Below, piece after piece: positions 1-5,512 of a stretch of 7,668 bases of DNA. Origin of the DNA: Deltaproteobacteria bacterium (GTDB lineage Bacteria; Desulfobacterota; Desulfarculia; Adiutricales; Adiutricaceae); the NCBI GenBank assembly GCA_031267005.1, contig JAIRZX010000162.1:1-7668 (forward strand). The letters are read 5' to 3'. Below the pieces are notes generated by a model. The model was not told where the DNA came from. It ran no database searches and worked only from the letters and a program-made list of their open reading frames with translations. The position numbers and the translations under genes are program-made. How positions within the stretch are numbered: the first letter of the stretch is position 1; each line of letters opens with the position of its first letter.

Positions 1-21
1 GCCCTCGACCGAAATGACCAT
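1..21 (-). CDS. Start of a further operon gene, cut by the window edge
   Basis: An ATG at 21-19 (minus strand) opens a frame reading MVISVEG to the window edge. A GGAG stands nine bases upstream, and the start lies 18 bases after the stop of the M99 gene, so it is well placed as the fifth gene of the operon. The seven residues (hydrophobic strand, then Glu-Gly) resemble the strand before the P-loop in dTMP kinases and related nucleoside kinases, but the P-loop itself is outside the window. The product therefore cannot be named. That a start codon with a ribosome binding site sits here is seen directly; that the gene is real is inference. Confidence 0.45.
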
Positions 22-39
22 GAAGCTCAGCTCCGGGGG

Positions 40-1083
40 CTACATGCGCACGCGCGGGCTCTCGGGGACGACGCCGAAAATATCCATGAAGGCGTTCACG
101 GCTAAATTGTGCTGGCGGATCTTCATCTCCAGCGACGGGAGCTGCTTTGAGGTCTCGATGCCGAAGGCGGGAATTCCTAACGCGGTAAGGGCGTAGAAAG
201 TGGCGCTCCCCCTCTGCTCGGCGTGGCTCGTAGTCTCGGAGAGCGTGTCGTGGTTGGAGAAGCGGAACTTGAATTCGTCCTCGGGTATGGAGCGGTTGAT
301 AAGCTCCACCGCCCGCCTCGCGTCGCGGCCCAGGGCTATGTCCCTGCCGGTCTTAGGGTCCCGGTACGACTCGGCGTCGGCGATGATGCACTGGCCGTAG
401 CGCTTCGGGTTGGCCATCTCCGACTCCCAGCTGTGCCGGTAGAAGCCGGAGCCGTCGTGGAGGTTTAGGAACAAATCCGCCTCGGCCATGAGGTTCTTTA
501 TGATCCTAACCGCCTCCCGGTCCGGGTCCGGGGCCGGCGCGGGCCCGGCCTGCGCGTCGGAGAACTTCCGGTTCATGTCGCCCACGATCCCGCGGTTGAA
601 GGCGATGATGGACTTGAAGTTGGCGCGGGGCACAACTATCAGGTTCCCGCGCTCGAGCGCCATGTCCACGTAGAGATCCGCGGACATGAAGCCGCCGGGC
701 TCGTCCCCCTGGATGCCGCCGAGGATCATGATAGTCGGCCCGTCGTGCCGGCCGTAGATCTTGTAGATCTCCAGCTCCTGGTCGGTTCCCTGGAAGTAGA
801 CTATATGCTGCCTGTCCCCGTGCCCCGGAGGGCCGGACGGCTGGCCGAAGGCAGCGGGGAGGGCGAAAAGGGCCGACGCCGCCAGCGCCAGCGCCAGCGC
901 CGCGAGGGACGCCGCGGGCGGGAGGCGGGAAGGCTTCTCGGGGCCCTTCGGCCGATAGGGGTTCTCCGGCCGCGGGCCGCGCGGAAGGGCGGGGGAGCGG
1001 TCCGCAGAAAGCCCCGGCGGCCCGGCCCCGCGGCCGGAGTCCGCTCCCGCGCGGCCCGGAAGGGGCGGGGCGTTTCCGGGCAT
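40..1083 (-). CDS. M99-family (Csd4/Pgp1-like) zinc D,L-carboxypeptidase, membrane-targeted
   Basis: Predicted 347-residue zinc carboxypeptidase. Its closest family model is M99, the Helicobacter Csd4 / Campylobacter Pgp1 branch of the M14-like fold, which removes meso-diaminopimelate from peptidoglycan tripeptides to leave dipeptides. Numbered from the ATG at 1083: residues 1-53 are rich in Pro, Arg and Gly; 54-79 form one hydrophobic Ala/Leu segment (late signal peptide or uncleaved anchor); about 92 to the end is the catalytic domain. Visible motifs are GGIQGDE (zinc ligands Gln125 and Glu128), MNRKF (Asn171-Arg172, carboxylate recognition), NLHDG (His209, third ligand) and FGIETSK (Glu310, general base). 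Gln instead of His as first ligand is the known peculiarity of Csd4. The ATG at 1083 follows the upstream stop by one base and has a GGTGGGGG tract; a GTG at 1095 is in frame but has a poorer ribosome site. No other start codon separates residue 1 from the hydrophobic segment, so the long N-terminus seems genuine. The substrate is inferred from the family. Confidence 0.87.
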   Translation of the reverse strand: MPGNAPPLPGRAGADSGRGAGPPGLSADRSPALPRGPRPENPYRPKGPEKPSRLPPAASLAALALALAASALFALPAAFGQPSGPPGHGDRQHIVYFQGTDQELEIYKIYGRHDGPTIMILGGIQGDEPGGFMSADLYVDMALERGNLIVVPRANFKSIIAFNRGIVGDMNRKFSDAQAGPAPAPDPDREAVRIIKNLMAEADLFLNLHDGSGFYRHSWESEMANPKRYGQCIIADAESYRDPKTGRDIALGRDARRAVELINRSIPEDEFKFRFSNHDTLSETTSHAEQRGSATFYALTALGIPAFGIETSKQLPSLEMKIRQHNLAVNAFMDIFGVVPESPRVRM

Positions 1084-1084
1084 G

Positions 1085-2122
1085 TCAGCCCCCACCGCCC
1101 AGGGGGACTCTTTTCATGAAGATGAGATCCTTCGAGTCTTCGTCCCAGGCCAGGACCTCGCACGAGAGCGCCGAGCCGCCCGGGGGGATCCTGGCGCGGC
1201 CCTTGTAAACCTTGGAGGCGATAATGTTGTAGCGCCCCCCGATGTCCCACCCGCGGGAAGGGTTGCGGAGATCCATCTCGGGGTCGGACGCGAGCCGGAC
1301 CTTCCCGTCCCTGTCCGCCACGGCGAATACCGTGATAGCCCGGCCCCGGAGCCTCTCGCCGGGCCCCGCCGCCTGCTTGAGGTAATAGGAGTAGCTCCCG
1401 TCCGGCGAGAACCTGAACTCGTCCACGTCCAGTATTGCCGGGCCGGCCGGCACGGCAAGGCGGTTGTGGAACGCGGTCCAGGCTTCCTCTTCGGGCCCGG
1501 CTGGGGCCTGCTGCGCGGAGGCCGCGGCGGGGTCCTCGCCGGCGGCGGGCGGGCTCGCCGGCTCGCCGGCCCCGGAGGCGCCGGGAGCTGGCGCGGCCGC
1601 CTGGGCCGCCGCGGCGGGGGCGGCCTCCCCCGCGGCCTGGGCCGGGCCCTGGGCCTGGGCAGGGTCCGGCGCGGCCGGGGCGTCGGGCCGGACGGGCGGG
1701 GAGGGAACTCCTTGGGGCTCCGGCGGGCCGCCGGGTACGTCGGGCACGGCCTGGGGAAGGTCCTGATCGTCGTCCACGGCGCTCATCGCGGCGCGGTCGA
1801 GCCTGTCCAGAAGCCTTCCCGCCGCTTCGGGGCTGTCGGGGATGGAGCGGTTGTAGGCCTGGGTCTCCAGGCGCCTCAGCTCGTAGTCGTAGCCTAGCTT
1901 GAGGCTGCGGTTGTCCACCAAGAGCGAGCTTGTCAAGTACGACAGCACCCCCAGCGCCAGGATCACCATAAGGGCCAAGGAAGCCATGATCCACAAAAAG
2001 GTCGTGGACAGCGAGAACCTGCGGGTGTCGCCCCCGTCGGTCATGACCAGCACGTGGAGGCGTTTGGCGGGCTCGCGGATGCTGGGAGTCTTCAGGCTTT
2101 CGGGTATCTCCACGCGCCTCAC
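1085..2122 (-). CDS. Bitopic inner-membrane protein with Ala/Pro linker and periplasmic beta-rich domain
   Basis: A 345-residue protein of unrecognised family. Residues 1-36 are polar and basic and predicted cytoplasmic. The stretch RLHVLVMTDGGDTRRFSL resembles the short strand pair that precedes the membrane helix in some M23 peptidoglycan peptidases. A single transmembrane helix spans about 39-66. Residues 68-117 are charged and probably helical, 118-212 are an Ala/Pro/Gly/Gln-rich linker, and about 213-340 form a Tyr/Val-rich, probably beta-stranded domain outside the membrane. No catalytic motif is visible. The start GTG overlaps the upstream TGA as GTGA, which suggests translational coupling. 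A GTG at 2113 is also in frame and sits about 11 bases after GGAGG, against 2 bases for the GTG at 2122, so the true start may be three codons later. The layout (short cytoplasmic tail, helix, disordered linker, terminal domain) and its place between two peptide-trimming enzymes recall Helicobacter Csd5, but I see no sequence match. Confidence 0.85.
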   Translation of the reverse strand: MRRVEIPESLKTPSIREPAKRLHVLVMTDGGDTRRFSLSTTFLWIMASLALMVILALGVLSYLTSSLLVDNRSLKLGYDYELRRLETQAYNRSIPDSPEAAGRLLDRLDRAAMSAVDDDQDLPQAVPDVPGGPPEPQGVPSPPVRPDAPAAPDPAQAQGPAQAAGEAAPAAAAQAAAPAPGASGAGEPASPPAAGEDPAAASAQQAPAGPEEEAWTAFHNRLAVPAGPAILDVDEFRFSPDGSYSYYLKQAAGPGERLRGRAITVFAVADRDGKVRLASDPEMDLRNPSRGWDIGGRYNIIASKVYKGRARIPPGGSALSCEVLAWDEDSKDLIFMKRVPLGGGG

Positions 2123-4314
2123 CCCCTCCCCCGGGCCGCCCGGAAGGTCTCGCGGACTATCTGCCAGGCCCCGCCCTTCTTCTCGAGCTTCAAGATCTTC
2201 TCCCCCGCGTCGCTGTAGTTCCCGCTGGAGTAGCGCTGCACGAAGGCGACCGTGGCGCGTCCGCCGTCCAGCTTGACGGAGGGTCCCTCGAGCTCCACGT
2301 CGATGGCTCCGGCGCGTTCGATCAAGTTAGTGCGGTACTTTACGAAGGCCTCCCGGTCCATGCCCCTGTCCGGGAAGCGGAAGTCCTCCGCGTAGTAGCC
2401 GAAGTAGCGCTCCAGGTCCTTCTCCTCCCAGGCGCCGACCCAGCCCGCCAAAAGCCCGTTTATGGCCTCCCCGTCGTCCTCGGGCCCGGCGGCGGGGGCG
2501 GGGGCCTCGACGGCCGGCGGGGCCACGGGGGCTGTTGCGGGAGGCGGGGGCGCGGGGCCTGGACCGTCGTCCGGGTCGGAAACGGGGCCCGGCCCGGGGG
2601 CGGGCGGCGCGGGCTCCCCGGCCCCGACCGCCGCCGGGGCGGTTGCGGGCGGCGGAGCGGGATCCGCGGGGGGGGTCCCAGCCCCGTCCAGGCGCATGAT
2701 GTCGGCGGTGCCCGGAGGTCCCGGAAGGTTCCCGCCGGAGGCCTGGGCCACAGGGGCGAGGTCGGAGGCGTCCGCCACCAGGAGTTCGGCGGGCCCCGGC
2801 GTTTCGGGGGAGGGGGGAGCCAGCGACCCGGAAACCCTGGGGTTGCGGGTCCCGCCGCCGGCGGGAAGCGGGCCCCCGCCGGGGCCGTCGGGGGGGCTGG
2901 GGGACGCGGCGGCGGGAAGGGAAACGTCAGCCGTACCGGAGGCGGCGCCCGGCGCGGCGCCCTCGCGGTCGAGGGAAGCCGTGAGGATCGGGGCCTCGGG
3001 GGCGGCGGGAACGGAAGGGCCTGCCTCGGGGGCGGCCTGAACGGCGGGCGTTTCCGGGCCGTCCTCGGCCCCCTGGGACGGGCCCTCCGGCGCGGCGCCT
3101 TGGACCTGGCCCGCGTGCCTGGCCTCCAGGGCGCTCCTTTCGAGCTCGCCCTGGGTGTCGTCGGGCTGCCTCAAAGACGCGGTGACGATGGGGATCGTCA
3201 TTCCGGGGAGTATGGCGCCCGCCCCGGCCGCGGCCACGGGGTTGGAGAAGGAGGCGACGGCCAAAGGCGGCCGGGTCAAGGCCTCCCGCTTGCGCTCGGG
3301 GTCAAGGCGCTTGCCGGGCTCGGGGGCGAGGTCCCCCTCGAAGTCCTCGGCCGCGATGAGGTAGCCGCCGCCCGAGGGCTTCAGGTAAAGCCGCTTGTAC
3401 CCCGCGGAGCTGTAGCGGCCGTCGCCGTCGTAGAGCTGCACGAAGGAAACGGCCACCACGTCCCGGTGGCGGAAGATCCTCAAGCCGTTTACCGCGATCC
3501 TGATGTTGCGGTAGCCGGCGGCGACGTTTCTTTTATGGGACAGCCAGCCCGGGAGGGTCATCCCGTCGGAGCTACGGAAGCCCCGGTCGTAGAGGGAGGC
3601 GTAGCGATCGTGGTCCTTGCCCGCCCAGGCGGAGCGCCACTCTTCCACGAAGGCGGCCACCTTCCCAGCCTCTTCCCTCAGCCGGTCCGCGGGGGCGTAC
3701 GACATCTCCTCGTAGTTAAGGATCGGGGTGTCGTAGAGGACTATGCGGTCTTCCAGGCCCGCGATGTCGTGGTTGAAGAGCTCCACGCAGCCGTTGGAGT
3801 CGTAGTCTACCAGCGGCTTGTTGACCCCGTGGGTCCAGATGCCGCTCCCCCCGTGGTCCTGGACGCGGTCCCAGAAGTTCGGGTAGTCCATGGGGTAGGC
3901 GAGTATCCCGTAGATGTCCGGGAGCTCGTGGGGGAGGAGCTTCTTGTTGAAGACGTAAAAGCCGTCCGGGGTCTTCATGTCCCCGCGCACGAGCTTGTCC
4001 CCGCGCACGATGCCCGTGGAGCAGGGGATCACCCTTTCCAGCGCGACGCCGCCCTTACCGTCGTGGCGCCAGATCTGGAGCTCCTGGCGGGTCTTGTCTA
4101 CCACGAGGATGAGACCGGACTTAGCGCCCGGATCCAGCACGGCGTCCGGTATCCAGCCCGCAGGTATGCCTTGCGGCCTGCGGGACTGCGCCCCGGGGCC
4201 GTCCTGGGCCGCCGACGGCTGCGCCAGCGCCAGGAGGGCCGCCAAGGCCAGGGCGAAGGCCGGCGCGAAGCGCGGCAGCGATGCCCGCGGCCCGTCTCTG
4301 TGGGCTCGGTCCAT
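2119..4314 (-). CDS. Exported YkuD L,D-transpeptidase/L,D-carboxypeptidase with two NTF2-like domains (Csd6/Pgp2-like)
   Basis: A 731-residue secreted protein. Residues 1-36 are a signal peptide (basic start, Ala/Leu core, AQPSAAQ cleavage region). About 67-196 is a YkuD domain with the catalytic signature His162-Gly163 and SNGCV, giving nucleophile Cys176 and partner Ser173; GDMKTPDGFY is the usual YkuD strand-turn. About 217-327 is an NTF2-like domain, as at the C-terminus of Csd6 (Helicobacter) and Pgp2 (Campylobacter). Residues 330-612 are a very Ala/Pro/Gly-rich linker, and about 614-726 is a second NTF2-like domain clearly related to the first (shared pattern AW..KD..RY, FVQ.Y, YS.AG.K). 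The Csd6 relatives cut the terminal D-Ala from tetrapeptides (L,D-carboxypeptidase), while other YkuD enzymes make 3-3 cross-links; sequence alone does not decide. It is longer than Csd6 because of the linker and second NTF2 domain. The start lies 4 bases after the lipoprotein stop, with AGGCGG about ten bases upstream. High confidence in the family. Confidence 0.93.
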   Translation of the reverse strand: MDRAHRDGPRASLPRFAPAFALALAALLALAQPSAAQDGPGAQSRRPQGIPAGWIPDAVLDPGAKSGLILVVDKTRQELQIWRHDGKGGVALERVIPCSTGIVRGDKLVRGDMKTPDGFYVFNKKLLPHELPDIYGILAYPMDYPNFWDRVQDHGGSGIWTHGVNKPLVDYDSNGCVELFNHDIAGLEDRIVLYDTPILNYEEMSYAPADRLREEAGKVAAFVEEWRSAWAGKDHDRYASLYDRGFRSSDGMTLPGWLSHKRNVAAGYRNIRIAVNGLRIFRHRDVVAVSFVQLYDGDGRYSSAGYKRLYLKPSGGGYLIAAEDFEGDLAPEPGKRLDPERKREALTRPPLAVASFSNPVAAAGAGAILPGMTIPIVTASLRQPDDTQGELERSALEARHAGQVQGAAPEGPSQGAEDGPETPAVQAAPEAGPSVPAAPEAPILTASLDREGAAPGAASGTADVSLPAAASPSPPDGPGGGPLPAGGGTRNPRVSGSLAPPSPETPGPAELLVADASDLAPVAQASGGNLPGPPGTADIMRLDGAGTPPADPAPPPATAPAAVGAGEPAPPAPGPGPVSDPDDGPGPAPPPPATAPVAPPAVEAPAPAAGPEDDGEAINGLLAGWVGAWEEKDLERYFGYYAEDFRFPDRGMDREAFVKYRTNLIERAGAIDVELEGPSVKLDGGRATVAFVQRYSSGNYSDAGEKILKLEKKGGAWQIVRETFRAARGRG

Positions 4315-4318
4315 CGGC

Positions 4319-4918
4319 TCAGGACCGCCTTGGGGCGGGGGCTGCCGGGCGCTTCAAGGGCAGGCGCCTGTCGCCGGAGGGCCATACGACCTCCAAGGAG
4401 GCCGGGGCGCCGGGATCGGCCGGGAAATGGAGCGCGAAGACCTTGGCCCAGTGGTTGAACGCCGGGAAGTAGTCGGCCAGGAAACCCTCCGGGACCTCCT
4501 CGGCGAAATCGTGGGGGACCGTCCTGCCATCCTCCAGGACGAGCTGCGCCCGGTAGCTGCCCTTCTTCAGGAAATCGTCCTTCTTGAACCGCCGGTTGAA
4601 GAGCCCCAGGAGCACCACGCGGCCGTTCCCCTCCGGGAGCCACTTGGCAAGCTCCCCGGTAAAAGCCCTGTCCGCGGCCCACTGGGACCGGGCGACCGCC
4701 AGGAGCTCGGGGGCCACGTTGAGCACGTCTATGCGCAGGCTCTCCCCCGCCTCGGTGAAGAACCAGATCTCGTCATGGGAGAGGCAGGCGTTGGCCAGGC
4801 GCACGTAGTCCTGGCGGCTCCTCACTTCCAGGGCCCTTTGGGGATCCTGGTGCCCGCAGGCAGCTGCGGCTGCGGCAACCGCCAGGGCCAGGGCTAACGC
4901 GGCGGGGCGAGTCCACAT
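4319..4918 (-). CDS. Putative lipoprotein of unknown family, first gene of the operon
   Basis: A 199-residue protein that I do not recognise. The ATG at 4918 was chosen because TAAGGAG lies seven bases upstream and a signal sequence begins there; the frame stays open upstream to 5044, but without a secretion signal. Residues 1-20 read MWTRPAALALALAV followed by a run of Ala, and Cys21 (AAAC, then Gly-His) could be a lipobox cysteine, although Leu is missing at the usual -3 position. The rest (about 30-190) is a compact mixed domain: a helical part with many Trp and Phe (EIWFFTEAGE, SQWAADRAF), a basic patch NRRFKKDDFLKKG, then strands such as RAQLVLEDG and SLEVVWPSG. No catalytic motif is apparent. 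It precedes the YkuD gene by 4 bases, so it is probably co-expressed with it and acts in the same periplasmic or outer-membrane space. Possible roles are an anchor or regulator of the peptidoglycan enzymes; this is inference from position only. Confidence 0.8.
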   Translation of the reverse strand: MWTRPAALALALAVAAAAAACGHQDPQRALEVRSRQDYVRLANACLSHDEIWFFTEAGESLRIDVLNVAPELLAVARSQWAADRAFTGELAKWLPEGNGRVVLLGLFNRRFKKDDFLKKGSYRAQLVLEDGRTVPHDFAEEVPEGFLADYFPAFNHWAKVFALHFPADPGAPASLEVVWPSGDRRLPLKRPAAPAPRRS

Positions 4919-4925
4919 AGACCGT

Positions 4926-4932
4926 CTCCTTA
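4926..4932 (-). promoter_or_regulatory. Strong ribosome binding site of the operon's first gene
   Basis: TAAGGAG on the minus strand, seven bases before the ATG at 4918. It is the best Shine-Dalgarno match in the operon and decides the start of the lipoprotein against the longer open frame that begins at 5044. Confidence 0.8.
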
Positions 4933-5258
4933 CGGCTTGCGCCGGATACATCTCCGGCTGGGTGCGGCAGCAAAGGCCCACTATCGTGGCGGATTGCGGC
5001 CCGGCGGGACCTGCGGAGGCCCGGACGGGGGGGCGATCCCGCAACTTTACTACATTTGGCGCAGCGAACTCAACGGCCGCCCGACCTGCCTTCCGGCGTC
5101 CCCCGGACCGTTGCGTTCCCGGCTCAACAGCGTGCTTGGGACTAGTTTACACCATTCGTTTGCACGGAAAAGCCTCCGGAACTCCCATGCGGCCCTTCGA
5201 CGCGGGAAGGGGCACGGCGAGGGGAGTTCGGGAAGAAGGCCCGGAGGACGGACGAACG
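4933..5258. other. Upstream region of the operon, no gene seen
   Basis: About 325 bases between the first gene's ribosome binding site and the tandem repeats. It holds the candidate promoter at 5044-5073 and an AT-richer patch near 5140-5165 that includes ACTAGTTTACACCATTCG. Open frames on the plus strand (for example from 4937 or 4962) and on the minus strand run into the repeat array and look like neither a conserved protein nor a domain. No RNA gene or terminator is evident. Confidence 0.5.
5044..5073 (-). promoter_or_regulatory. Possible sigma-70-type promoter for the operon
   Basis: On the minus strand TTGAGT (5073-5068) and TAAAGT (5049-5044) are separated by 18 bases, each matching four of six consensus positions. 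It lies in a locally AT-richer patch and would give a leader of about 120 bases before the first gene. A weaker alternative is TGTAAACT further upstream, near 5150. A match this weak could occur by chance, but a promoter is needed between the repeat array and 4918. Confidence 0.3.
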
Positions 5259-5512
5259 GATTGATGGACGGCTGGAAGGATTGATTGACGGGTGGACGCT
5301 TGGAAGGACGGCTGGAAGGATTGATTGACGGCTGGACGCTTGGAAGGACGGCTGGTAAGGATTGATTGACGGCTGGACGCTTGGATGGACGGCTGGAAGG
5401 ATTGATTGACGGCTGGACGCTTGAATTGATTGACGGCTGGACGCTTGAAAGGTCGGCTGGAAGGATTGATTGACGGCTGGACGCTTGGATGGACGGCTGG
5501 AAGGATGGACTG
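5259..5512. repeat. Minisatellite: about six 40-base units, each two related 20-base halves
   Basis: The core GACGGCTGGA (with point variants) starts at 5267, 5287, 5307, 5327, 5347, 5368, 5388, 5408, 5432, 5452, 5472 and 5492, so spacing is 20 bases except for one step of 21 and one of 24. Alternate copies are preceded by GATTGATT or by GGAAG/GGATG, giving a higher-order unit of 40 bases. Full or near-full units begin at 5279, 5319, 5360, 5425 and 5464; the unit at 5400 is truncated to about 25 bases, and the ends (5259-5278 and 5504-5512) are partial. The direct, contiguous repetition without spacers rules out CRISPR. As 40 is not divisible by 3, the reading frame shifts with each unit, and the Ser/Pro/Gln-rich translations are unlikely to be real proteins. 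Confidence 0.9.

Noticed and set aside
801..1994. Minus-strand open frame of 397 codons overlapping the bitopic and M99 genes
   Set aside because: Arg/Gly/Pro-rich out-of-frame shadow; the other two frames give a transmembrane protein and a recognisable peptidase.
3100..4458. Long plus-strand open frame (452 codons) opposite the YkuD gene
   Set aside because: It is the antisense shadow of the YkuD gene in GC-rich DNA; the minus strand has the signal peptide, catalytic motifs and domain structure, while this frame shows none.
4919..5044. Longer version of the lipoprotein starting at 5044
   Set aside because: The 42 extra residues carry no secretion signal and would bury the hydrophobic segment; the ATG at 4918 has TAAGGAG at ideal spacing.
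5259..5512. CRISPR array
   Set aside because: Repeats are contiguous with no unique spacers, and no cas gene is nearby.
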